Assembly (NCBI GenBank): GCA_044224705.1
Contig: JBGAJY010000001.1
Coordinates: 62,001 to 126,000 of the forward strand
Length of the DNA stretch: 64,000 bases
Direction: 5' to 3'
From: M3007 sp044224705
GTDB lineage: Bacteria; Bacteroidota; Bacteroidia; Chitinophagales; Saprospiraceae
Made by a program: the position numbers and the translations under genes
In this document: positions 33,636 through 41,793 of the stretch, one piece after another
Position numbering within the stretch: the stretch's first letter is position 1
Layout of the letters: every line of letters begins with the position of its first letter
The notes under the pieces: model-generated
Seen by the model: the letters and a program-made list of their open reading frames with translations, nothing else
Told to the model about the DNA's origin: nothing
The model's database searches: none

Positions 33636-36600
33636 TCACTCCACCACCAGTTTCCGCAATGCAACACCTGCTTCATTTTCCACCCGGACGGCATAAAAAC
33701 CCCGTGGCAAAGCGCTCAATTGCAAGGCTGCGCGATCCTGGCCGGCCGGCAGCGCCGCAGTTTGCACCAGTCGGCCGGCGCCGTCGAAAAGACTGATCCG
33801 GGTGTCGGAAACGCCAGGACGGCCGAAGGCCACCCACACGACCGATTGCGCCGGATTGGGGAAAAGTGAAAACTGTAGCGCGGGGTCGGCCGGAGCAAGC
33901 GTACCAACGCTGAACGGCTGAATCAAAAATTTCGGCGTGCCCAGGAAACCGCCTTCCCCGTCGGTCACCGTGAAGCGGAAATAGTCCTCATCCAGGTCAC
34001 CGCCGTAGTCGAAATAGCGAATGGCCCCGTTGTCGAGATCGGCCTGGGTAAACTGGTCGCCGGCCTGCATTTCACCACCCCAGTTTTTCTCCAGACGGCC
34101 CTGTTTGGGCGGCGTCACGAGGGTGAAAGTCAGTTGATCGTGCGGGTTGTTCGCGTCTTCGGCCAGCAACAGATCGGGCGTAAGGGCCATGTTGATGCCC
34201 GATTCGATGGACAACACGTTATTGTTCACCAAATATGGCGCATTGAGCGAAACCGCGGAGCAGAACTCCAGTTGGAAACCTTCGAGCGCGCCACCGGCGC
34301 CGATCATGCCGTCTTTCACGCGCAGGATCCAGGTGCCCTGAATATTCTGGCCGATCAATGGCGCGAGCGGGGTTTGGGGCTTGACGATGCCGCCGAGGTT
34401 GGGGGGCGGGCAGGAGAAGTTATTGGGCGAATTGTCGTCGAGGCCCATGTTGAACGGCACGCCGATGACGCCGCATTTATTTTTGAACAAGCTCACCTGT
34501 GTGCCTGCCGGGCTGATCAGCGTTGTTTCCAATTGCCCGAATTCGTTGTGAAAACCCGACACCTGTTTGACGTTGATGTCGCTCAGAATGGCGTTGGCCC
34601 CCACGTCGATGTGCGATTCCACCGTCACCACGCCGTTGGCGGAAATGGCTTTGGGCAGGTCGTTGGCCGACCAGATCTGACAGTTGTCGACCAGAGTAGC
34701 GAAGGAAAAAGCCTCCGACCAGTCGTGTGCGCCGCACTCGTTCACCGGGCGCACCCGCCAGTAGTATACCTTTCCTTTTTCCAGTAAAAAGGGCACTTTG
34801 AAGGTATCCACCGCCGTGTTGGTTTTGGTCGCCAGAATGGCTGCCGGGGCAAAGGAGGGGCTGTTGGCAAATTGCAGGTCGTACGCCGTGGCATCGGGCA
34901 CCGGGTTCCAGCGCAGCACCTGGGTCTGCAGGAGGCCGGTGCTGCCGTCGGCCGGCGACTGAAGCGAAAACGTGGAAAAATCATTGCCCACCACTGTCAG
35001 CATGATATTCCGAACGAGGGTGTCGGCGCCCGCGGCAATGGCACGAATGCCGATGCTGTACACGCCTTCGACCGTCACGTTGCTCAAATCGATGGAAAAT
35101 ACGCCGGTTTCGCCCGGATTGAGCGTCGCGGAGGCAAAGGAAGCCGTGGCGCCCGCAGGCAGCTGACCCACAAAATCCAGGCTCGCCGGATTGGAAAAAC
35201 CCAGCGTGCCGCTGGTCAGAATGTCGGTGCTGAAATTGCCGGGCAGACAAATTTGAGCGGCATCGTTGCTCAGCGATATCGACAGCCCCGGCTCGGTCGG
35301 CTGCTCGATGCGGAATTTGATATTGGAAACGTTGAAAAACACGTTGTTCGCCGCCTGCACGCGCACTCGGGCCTGGGTCGTGGGCACGTTGGGCACCAGT
35401 ACGTACTGGCTGCCATCGTTGCCCGTGCCGGAGGCGAGTACGATCGGCCAGGTTTGTCCGTTGTCGGTGCTGAGCAGGATATTGACGGCCGGGCAATTGA
35501 CGGGCGCCTTGTCTGTATTGGCTACGTCCCAGGTGACTTGCACGAACTCGCCGATTTTCCAGGCAATACCGTTCGCATTGGGCGCAGTGACCACAAAGGG
35601 GCCCGCGCTGGCGCTCGATTTAAACGCCACGTCCGCCCAACTGAGCCCGCCGCCGCCGTTGAAATTATCCCGGGCAGTGAGCCGGAAAGTCAGGTCGCGG
35701 GTGTAGGTCGGCAGCTGGTCGGTGCTGTCGGGCTCGTTGTTCAAAATATAATTGATCCGGGGGAAATAGCGGTTGGAAACGCTCGCCGGGAGCCGGGAGC
35801 GGAACAGCGGACTGTTGCCCACAGGCATTTGCAGGGGCGTTTCGGGGCCGGTGTCGATCTCTTCCCAGCAATACGTCAGCGCGTCGCCGTCGGGGTCGGT
35901 TGCCGTGCCGTCGAGTTCGAACGGCGTCAGGATGGGGATATAAAAGTTGTCCTGATAGGGCAATGTGACGCTCGGCGGATTGTTGCCGGTGCTGGAAAAG
36001 GTGCCGCACTGCGAGGGATAGCCATTCAGGACGTAGTAGCGGATTTCTTCGATCGTTCCGGAGTGGAAATACGGGTCTTTGTAATACTGGACATTGTCCG
36101 TTAAGCAGGAGCCGCCATAGGACATGATGGTGCTGCCGCTGCCCGGCTCGTAGGCGGTATTGCCGTTTCGGCCGCCGCCGTTGTTGCAGCGGTTCCAGGT
36201 GTGGCCGCCGCCAAACTGGTGGCCGATCTCCTGGCCGAGGGTTTTGACGAAGCCCGGCCCGTAAGTGCCGTTGCCCTGGCCGGTTGTGCCGCCGTGGGCT
36301 TTATCCACACCGCAAACCACCCCGATTTCTGCAATCCCGGAAGCATTACCGTTGATGTAGCGCGCAAAAACGTGGCCTACATCAAAATTAGCGGCGCCGA
36401 TCACGGAGGTCGTCACCAATTCATTCTGGTTGGCCCAGCCATCCACTGTGGTGCCCGTAAAAGGGTCTGTAGCAGGATCGAGGTAGATGGCCGCTTCCTC
36501 GTTGGCCACCAACTGAAGCCGGATGGCCATGTCGCGTTCATAAATCGCACTGATATCGTTGGTGTATTCCACAACAGCCGACAGCACCATAGGCAGGGTG

Positions 36601-37292
36601 CCGCCGTGGTCCTGACTGAACAGACCCGTAGTCGCCGCGGCGAAGCGGTAGGTTTTCAGCTGAACAGGATCGAGCAAAGCGCCGCGTTCTTCGGCTTCGG
36701 GGGCGAAGGGATACGTATCGGGCAGCGGAGCCGTGCCGGCCGAGGCCGACGGACGAGCCGCCCGATCGGCCGCCGAAAGCGGCATGTCGCGCTCTTCGTA
36801 CACGAGGTAATACTCCGTCTGGCCCCACACGTACGGTTCGATAAATTCCACGCCACCGGAGCGCCGGAGGGTCATGGTGTGCAGTCCGCGCGCCGTGACG
36901 CTGATCCGGATGATGGTGCCGGGATCGTCGATCGACTCGCCCGCATAGGCCCGTATCTCTGGATAGCGGGCCGCCAGCGCGGGGTCGAGCAATGCAATTT
37001 GCCAGACGGCAAAATGTTCAATTGCACCTTCCGAATTGGGAACTGCGATCGTGCAACTGTGGGCACGGGCCGCCGGCGTGAATTCCCAGGGGGCCAGGGC
37101 CAGAGTTTGTCGCAGCGCGGGAAGGTCGAGCCGCCAGCTCGTAAATTGTTTGGGGAAAGTCCGTTCAGGCATTCCGTTCAGGGCCGGAATATCCTGTACA
37201 GCAACGTTTTGGAAAAAATTCGGGGTAGAGGGTTGCGCGAAAAGCAGGGGGCCGCAAAGGAGCGCCGAACACAGCAGTAAAACCTTTTGCAT
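33636..37292 (-). CDS. Large T9SS-secreted metzincin-like protein
   Basis: 1218 residues. The signal peptide MQKVLLLCSALLCGPLLFAQ is followed by a propeptide-like region, then a reprolysin-like domain (about 205-430). The zinc motif reads QEIGHQFGGGH at residues 354-364: the first His of HExxHxxGxxH is Gln (codon CAG). Later domains are an Ig/fibronectin-like region (about 560-880), a proprotein-convertase P-domain-like segment (about 890-1015), a cadherin/CSPG-like repeat (about 1020-1130) and a type A T9SS sorting domain (FSLFPNPAQSVVWVAF to the end). It is probably surface or secreted. The Gln may abolish catalysis, or be a one-base consensus error (CAC to CAG). Confidence 0.9.
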   Translation of the reverse strand: MQKVLLLCSALLCGPLLFAQPSTPNFFQNVAVQDIPALNGMPERTFPKQFTSWRLDLPALRQTLALAPWEFTPAARAHSCTIAVPNSEGAIEHFAVWQIALLDPALAARYPEIRAYAGESIDDPGTIIRISVTARGLHTMTLRRSGGVEFIEPYVWGQTEYYLVYEERDMPLSAADRAARPSASAGTAPLPDTYPFAPEAEERGALLDPVQLKTYRFAAATTGLFSQDHGGTLPMVLSAVVEYTNDISAIYERDMAIRLQLVANEEAAIYLDPATDPFTGTTVDGWANQNELVTTSVIGAANFDVGHVFARYINGNASGIAEIGVVCGVDKAHGGTTGQGNGTYGPGFVKTLGQEIGHQFGGGHTWNRCNNGGGRNGNTAYEPGSGSTIMSYGGSCLTDNVQYYKDPYFHSGTIEEIRYYVLNGYPSQCGTFSSTGNNPPSVTLPYQDNFYIPILTPFELDGTATDPDGDALTYCWEEIDTGPETPLQMPVGNSPLFRSRLPASVSNRYFPRINYILNNEPDSTDQLPTYTRDLTFRLTARDNFNGGGGLSWADVAFKSSASAGPFVVTAPNANGIAWKIGEFVQVTWDVANTDKAPVNCPAVNILLSTDNGQTWPIVLASGTGNDGSQYVLVPNVPTTQARVRVQAANNVFFNVSNIKFRIEQPTEPGLSISLSNDAAQICLPGNFSTDILTSGTLGFSNPASLDFVGQLPAGATASFASATLNPGETGVFSIDLSNVTVEGVYSIGIRAIAAGADTLVRNIMLTVVGNDFSTFSLQSPADGSTGLLQTQVLRWNPVPDATAYDLQFANSPSFAPAAILATKTNTAVDTFKVPFLLEKGKVYYWRVRPVNECGAHDWSEAFSFATLVDNCQIWSANDLPKAISANGVVTVESHIDVGANAILSDINVKQVSGFHNEFGQLETTLISPAGTQVSLFKNKCGVIGVPFNMGLDDNSPNNFSCPPPNLGGIVKPQTPLAPLIGQNIQGTWILRVKDGMIGAGGALEGFQLEFCSAVSLNAPYLVNNNVLSIESGINMALTPDLLLAEDANNPHDQLTFTLVTPPKQGRLEKNWGGEMQAGDQFTQADLDNGAIRYFDYGGDLDEDYFRFTVTDGEGGFLGTPKFLIQPFSVGTLAPADPALQFSLFPNPAQSVVWVAFGRPGVSDTRISLFDGAGRLVQTAALPAGQDRAALQLSALPRGFYAVRVENEAGVALRKLVVE

Positions 37293-37319
37293 GGTATTGA
37301 ACCGTATTAATTGCCATTT

Positions 37320-38093
37320 TTAACCCGGCAGGGTCAACCAAAAATTGTTCACCCCTTCGCCCTGCACCAGTTCCACCTGCTGGGCATTCAGCAGTTCGAG
37401 CAAGGCGAGAAAGGTGACGATAGCGTGAATACGGCTTTCCAGTGGCCAGAAGAGTTCTTCAAAGGCCGATTTTTTATTCTTTTTCAGTTTGCCCAGCAGG
37501 TAGGCGCGCTGGTCCTGAATGGAGTAGTTGTAGTTGTAAACGGTGTGGATGCGCTTGGTTTTTTGCTCCTCCTCGAAGCGAGAAACGAGCCGTTCGAACA
37601 CCCGCAGGAGTTTGTAAAGGGTGACCGATTCCATTTCGGCATCGGCCAGGGCATGCTGGGCGAGGTGGCGGAGTTCGGTGCCGGCGAATCCGCGGGGGGT
37701 CATAAAAGCGCGCATTTCTTCGAGGCGGCGCAGGTCGTCGAGCACCTCCTTGTAGCGCTTGTATTCGAGCAGGCGGTCGACGAGTTCGCGGCGCGGGTCG
37801 ATCTCGTTGCCCTCGTCGTCCACGGCCTTGCGCGGCAGCAGCATTTTGGCCTTGATGCGCATGAGCGTAGCCGCCACGACGATAAATTCAGAGGCCAGAT
37901 CGATACTCAGCACCTGGGCATGGTGCAGGTAATCAAGGAAATCGTCGGTGATTTTGGCAATCGGAATGTTGTAAATGTCGAGCTCGTCGCGTTCGATAAA
38001 AAACAACAACAGGTCAAACGGCCCATCGAACACCGGGAGGTGAATGGTAAATGTGTCGGGGGGGATGTTCGTTGTAGTATCGGTGCTCGTCAT
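37320..38093 (-). CDS. scpA: Segregation and condensation protein A
   Basis: Kleisin subunit of the SMC-ScpAB chromosome-organising complex. About 257 residues from the ATG at 38093. The N-terminal FDGPFDLLLFFIERDELDIYNIPIAKITDDFLDYL is the SMC-neck-binding kleisin motif. LASEFIVVAATLMRIKAKMLLP follows. The C-terminal winged-helix region ends with FLALLELLNAQQVELVQ. It lies 27 bases from the metzincin gene on the same strand. scpB is not in the window. Confidence 0.93.
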   Translation of the reverse strand: MTSTDTTTNIPPDTFTIHLPVFDGPFDLLLFFIERDELDIYNIPIAKITDDFLDYLHHAQVLSIDLASEFIVVAATLMRIKAKMLLPRKAVDDEGNEIDPRRELVDRLLEYKRYKEVLDDLRRLEEMRAFMTPRGFAGTELRHLAQHALADAEMESVTLYKLLRVFERLVSRFEEEQKTKRIHTVYNYNYSIQDQRAYLLGKLKKNKKSAFEELFWPLESRIHAIVTFLALLELLNAQQVELVQGEGVNNFWLTLPG

Positions 38094-38160
38094 CGAAATA
38101 CGTTCAGGGACGGCGAAAGTACGCAAATGCAAAGCTTTCGAAATACCCGTCGGCTAAAAC

Positions 38161-38168
38161 TACTTTTG
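38161..38168 (+). promoter_or_regulatory. -7 box of the RsmI-like gene
   Basis: TACTTTTG matches TAnnTTTG, 28 bases before the ATG. Confidence 0.5.
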
Positions 38169-38196
38169 CCCAATACGATATGACGAAACTGGCAAA

Positions 38197-38904
38197 ATGA
38201 CGCTCTACCTGATTCCCGTTCCCATCGCCGAAAACGCGCTCCACACCCTGCCGCCCTACGCACAGGAGATCGCCCGCCGACTGGATATTTTTATTGTTGA
38301 AAAAGCCAAAACGGCGCGGCATTTTATCAAAAGCCTCGGGCCGGCAAAGCCGATTCAGGAAATGATTTTTACCGAAATCGGTGAAAACCAGGATGTATTG
38401 GAAGCGGAAATCACCTTCCGGGCAGCCTTCCAGGCAGGCAAAGACGTGGGGTTGCTCTCCGAAGCCGGCTGCCCCGGTGTGGCCGATCCGGGCGCTGCCA
38501 TCGTCGCGCTGGCGCACCGCGAAGGCGTGCGGGTGATGCCGCTGGTGGGCCCTTCCTCGCTGCTGCTGGCGCTGATGGCTTCGGGTATGAACGGCCAATC
38601 GTTCACGTTCCACGGCTACCTGTCGCCCAAACGCCCCGAGCTGGCCCGCGACCTGCGCCGCCTCGAACAGGCCTCCGAACGCGACCGCCAGACGCAGTTG
38701 TTCATCGAAACGCCGTACCGTTCCCAAATGGTGCTCGAAGTGGCACTGGAAGCCCTCCGGCCCGACACGCGCTTTGCCGTTGCGCAGGACCTGACCGGCG
38801 CCGGCGAATTCGTGCGAAGCCTGCCGGTGCGGGAATGGAAAAAAATGGCGGGTCTGAACCTGGAAAAGGCGCCGGCCGTGTTCCTGCTGGAGCGATTACG
38901 ATGA
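38197..38904 (+). CDS. RsmI-like tetrapyrrole-methylase-family methyltransferase
   Basis: About 235 residues. It begins MTLYLIPVPIAENALHTLPP and has VGLLSEAGCPGVADPGAAIVALAH (the SAM-binding GxPxxxDPG region) and VGPSSLLLALMASGMNGQSFTFHGYLSPK. These match RsmI-type 16S rRNA C1402 2'-O-methyltransferases. The N-terminal catalytic part is shorter than E. coli RsmI, so it may be the Bacteroidota paralogue annotated only as SAM-dependent methyltransferase. Divergent from scpA. Confidence 0.85.
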   Translation: MTLYLIPVPIAENALHTLPPYAQEIARRLDIFIVEKAKTARHFIKSLGPAKPIQEMIFTEIGENQDVLEAEITFRAAFQAGKDVGLLSEAGCPGVADPGAAIVALAHREGVRVMPLVGPSSLLLALMASGMNGQSFTFHGYLSPKRPELARDLRRLEQASERDRQTQLFIETPYRSQMVLEVALEALRPDTRFAVAQDLTGAGEFVRSLPVREWKKMAGLNLEKAPAVFLLERLR

Positions 38905-38918
38905 TTCCCGCTTGCCAT

Positions 38919-38939
38919 CCGGCGGTGTTTTTCCGCCGG
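38919..38939. terminator. Short bidirectional hairpin between convergent genes
   Basis: Stem ccggcgg/ccgccgg around a 7-base T-rich loop, between the RsmI-like stop and the outer-membrane barrel stop. Confidence 0.5.
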
Positions 38940-38940
38940 T

Positions 38941-39621
38941 TCAGGGTTGTCGGAACAAGGCAAACTGCAAGCCGAAATTCATCCGAAAAGTGGTGATGTA
39001 GTACGGCGCGGAGGTGTACACTTCGGGGTTTTCGGACCAGACGAAACTGGGCCGCGCCGTCAGACGCAGGTAATCGTTGGCGAGCAGATTGAATCCCACG
39101 CCGAGACTGAAACTATGCGTGCGGCTCTTAAAAAGCAGGTCGTGGGGGATTTCGCTGAAAGGCCGCTGGCGTAATTCCGCTCCGGGAAAAATCAGGCGAT
39201 CGCGCGTATGGGCATCGAAAAAATCGAGGCTCGCCCCGGCATATAAAAAAACGCATTGACAACGGCTGACGCGGAACTCCGCTTTAAACGGCACCGTCCA
39301 GTAGGCTGGCCGGAAGCTGTGCAAATTCGAAACGTAATAGGTCACAACCTGCCCGTTTTCCATTCGGTCCACCGTGCTGCCTGCAAAAACGTAATAGTCG
39401 TATGCATGGTACATTTCTCTGCCGAAGCCCAGGCCGAGGGCCAGCGATCCGAGGGGAACCTCGACCTGCACGCCGGGAATCCAGACCGGCTTTTCTCCGG
39501 CCACCAATTGGTGTACGTCGAAGCCGATATCGAGGCCCACGGTCAGACGGGAGAAGTTGGGCTGAGCCCGGACAGCGCCACAGGCCAGTAAGCAGGTACA
39601 AAGGAGCAAAGTCTTGTGCAT
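38941..39621 (-). CDS. Outer-membrane beta-barrel protein, paralogue 1
   Basis: About 226 residues from the ATG at 39621. The signal peptide is MHKTLLLCTCLLACGAVRAQ. The rest has alternating strands and ends in FALFRQP. The segments CVFLYAGASLDFFD and RPSFVWSENPEVY are shared with the gene directly upstream, so the two arose by tandem duplication. Function unknown. Confidence 0.75.
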   Translation of the reverse strand: MHKTLLLCTCLLACGAVRAQPNFSRLTVGLDIGFDVHQLVAGEKPVWIPGVQVEVPLGSLALGLGFGREMYHAYDYYVFAGSTVDRMENGQVVTYYVSNLHSFRPAYWTVPFKAEFRVSRCQCVFLYAGASLDFFDAHTRDRLIFPGAELRQRPFSEIPHDLLFKSRTHSFSLGVGFNLLANDYLRLTARPSFVWSENPEVYTSAPYYITTFRMNFGLQFALFRQP

Positions 39622-39634
39622 AGTGTTGCAAAGA

Positions 39635-40381
39635 TTAGCGTTTTCCGCCGTAGCGCACAAAAGCGTACTGCACTCCGAAGGTCATGCGCAGGCTTCTGAT
39701 CATCGCCGTTCCCTGCGTTTCGGGGTTTTCCGACCACACCAGACTCGGCCGCGCCACGAGGCGGAAATAATCGCTGGTATGCAGTTTGAAACCCAGTCCA
39801 AGCTCGTAGGTGCGCAGGCTTTTTTTGAAAAACGAGTCTTCCGTCCGGCGCTCAGCCGGCAGCTCGAATACGGCCGTCTGGCTCAGCGGGGTAATTCGCG
39901 TAGAAGGACTGAGAAAGTCAAAGGACATGGCCCCGTAAAGGTAAATACACTTGCAGGGCAGGAAACGGTAACTGACGTGCAAGGGAACAGACCAGTAATT
40001 GGCGCTGATCTCCCGGTTCTCCATGACATACAGTACCCTGGACTGTTCTGATGGCTGTTGCACGAAGGTGCTTCCCGGTATATTGTAGGCAGATTTGGGC
40101 GACCCGGCAGGCAGGCCTGGAAGCACGTTTTTACGGTATTCGCCTTCATAATAAGCGTATTGCGAACGTCCGAATCCTTTGTACGCCAGGCCGAACCCGA
40201 AAGAGAAACTTCCGAACGGGTACTCCACGTTTACATTGGGAACGGCGAACGGCTTTTTGCCGCTATCGTAGAGCAGGAGGTCCCAGCCGGTTTCGACGCC
40301 GACGACCATTTTGGCGTAAGGACGTTGGGCCTGGGCAGACAGGGCGAGGAGCAGGGCGAGGCAAGCGAGGGCGTTTTTCAT
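39635..40381 (-). CDS. Outer-membrane beta-barrel protein, paralogue 2
   Basis: About 248 residues; signal peptide MKNALACLALLLALSAQAQ. The strands and the shared motifs CIYLYGAMSFDFLS and RPSLVWSENPETQ make it a paralogue of the downstream gene, 13 bases away. It probably forms an operon with it. The sequences have diverged considerably. Function unknown. Confidence 0.75.
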   Translation of the reverse strand: MKNALACLALLLALSAQAQRPYAKMVVGVETGWDLLLYDSGKKPFAVPNVNVEYPFGSFSFGFGLAYKGFGRSQYAYYEGEYRKNVLPGLPAGSPKSAYNIPGSTFVQQPSEQSRVLYVMENREISANYWSVPLHVSYRFLPCKCIYLYGAMSFDFLSPSTRITPLSQTAVFELPAERRTEDSFFKKSLRTYELGLGFKLHTSDYFRLVARPSLVWSENPETQGTAMIRSLRMTFGVQYAFVRYGGKR

Positions 40382-40556
40382 CGATAACAATTTTGAGTGT
40401 TTGTAAGCTGGATAGGTTTTGTCCCTTCTACGCTGCTTTTACCGGCCGGGTTGGGTATAGTGCGGGGCCCGGGCCGGGAATTGCGGGATTTTAAGTTGCC
40501 CTTAACAACACAGAGCCTCCTGCCTTTATTTTTCCGCGCCAACGGCTTTGAAATTT

Positions 40557-41717
40557 ATGCCTATTTTTTCCCCGAAAATAACTGTCGTGCGCGATTCTGA
40601 CAACCTGAAACGCTTTGAGCTGGTCCACAGCGGCGAGGATTACTTCCGTCGCCTGAAGGCCATTATTGCCGGGGCCCGCGAGGTGATCCACGCCCAGGTG
40701 TATATCCTCACCTGGGACGACACGGGCCGCGAAGTGGTGAGTTGGCTGGCCGAAGCGGTGGAAAGAGACGTGCAGGTGTACCTGCTGGTCGATCATTTCG
40801 GCTCCTCCAAATTGCCCGGCGAAGCGATTGACCGGATTCGTCAGGCGGGCATTCGTTTTCGTTTTTTCGCGCCGCCGTATTCCATCGAACGCCTCGCTTT
40901 CGGACGTACGCTGCACCATAAAATCGTAGTGGCCGATGAGAACCGCGCCCTGATCGGGGGTATCAATTTCGCCGACCGCTACCGGCTGGCGGTTGATTCA
41001 GAGCGCGTCTGGCTCGATTTTGCGGTAGAGATCGAAGGGGCAGTTTGCAGGCAGCCGCAGTTGGTTTGTCAACGTTTGTTCACCCGGAAATCTGCGCCCA
41101 AACGGCTGCTCCAGGGGCATCTTGGCCATCTGAACCTCCGTTTTATGCGCAACGACTGGCTGCGCCGGCAGAATGAAATTTACCGCAACTACCGCGAAGC
41201 GGTGCGCCAGTCGAAAACATCCATTACCCTGGCGATGAGTTATTTTTTACCGGAAAAGAGCTTTCGCAGGCTGCTGGCCCGGGCGGTAGCCCGAGGCGTC
41301 GAGGTCCGGATCATCCTGAGCGGTCCTTCGGACCTGCCGCTGTCGCGCCTCACCGAACACTATTTGCACCGTTACCTATTGGCCAAAGGGATGCGACTTT
41401 TTGAATGGACTCCTTCGGTGCTGCACGCCAAAGTGATGGCTGTGGACGACCGCTGGGCCACCATCGGCTCTTACAACCTCAATCACCTGAGCCATTACCG
41501 CAGCATCGAATTCAACGTGGCGGTAAACGACCAGCCCTTCGCAACGGCGCTGGCAGCGCATTTGAATGCATTAATGGAACAGGATTGTACCGAAATCACA
41601 CGGGACAACGCGCCGGCGCTGAATAGTCGTTGGCACCGCTTTAAAAGCTGGCTGGCGTATGTGATTCACCGGACGATGGTGATCTGGTACATGTCGAGGA
41701 AAGTGTATGACAGCTGA
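40557..41717 (+). CDS. Phospholipase D-family cardiolipin-synthase-like enzyme
   Basis: About 386 residues from the ATG at 40557; a TTG 9 bases upstream is also possible. Two HKD motifs: HHKIVVAD (near residue 121) and HAKVMAVD (near residue 290), each followed by GGINF or SYNL. This is the full two-motif active site. The closest functional class is cardiolipin synthase, transferring phosphatidyl groups in the membrane. There is no clear N-terminal membrane helix, unlike E. coli ClsA, so it resembles ClsB-like forms. It is convergent with alaS. Confidence 0.88.
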   Translation: MPIFSPKITVVRDSDNLKRFELVHSGEDYFRRLKAIIAGAREVIHAQVYILTWDDTGREVVSWLAEAVERDVQVYLLVDHFGSSKLPGEAIDRIRQAGIRFRFFAPPYSIERLAFGRTLHHKIVVADENRALIGGINFADRYRLAVDSERVWLDFAVEIEGAVCRQPQLVCQRLFTRKSAPKRLLQGHLGHLNLRFMRNDWLRRQNEIYRNYREAVRQSKTSITLAMSYFLPEKSFRRLLARAVARGVEVRIILSGPSDLPLSRLTEHYLHRYLLAKGMRLFEWTPSVLHAKVMAVDDRWATIGSYNLNHLSHYRSIEFNVAVNDQPFATALAAHLNALMEQDCTEITRDNAPALNSRWHRFKSWLAYVIHRTMVIWYMSRKVYDS

Positions 41718-41724
41718 TTTTTTT

Positions 41725-41793
41725 GACCTGACAGGTTGATTTTAAAAAAGAGCAGGAGGGGCCTGCTCTTTTTTAAAATCAACCTGCCAGGTC
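41725..41793. terminator. Long bidirectional hairpin between the PLD gene and alaS
   Basis: Arms 41725-41756 and 41762-41793, 32 bases each, are complementary with one mismatch around a 5-base loop. T and A runs suit termination in both directions. The right end overlaps the alaS stop codon. Confidence 0.85.
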
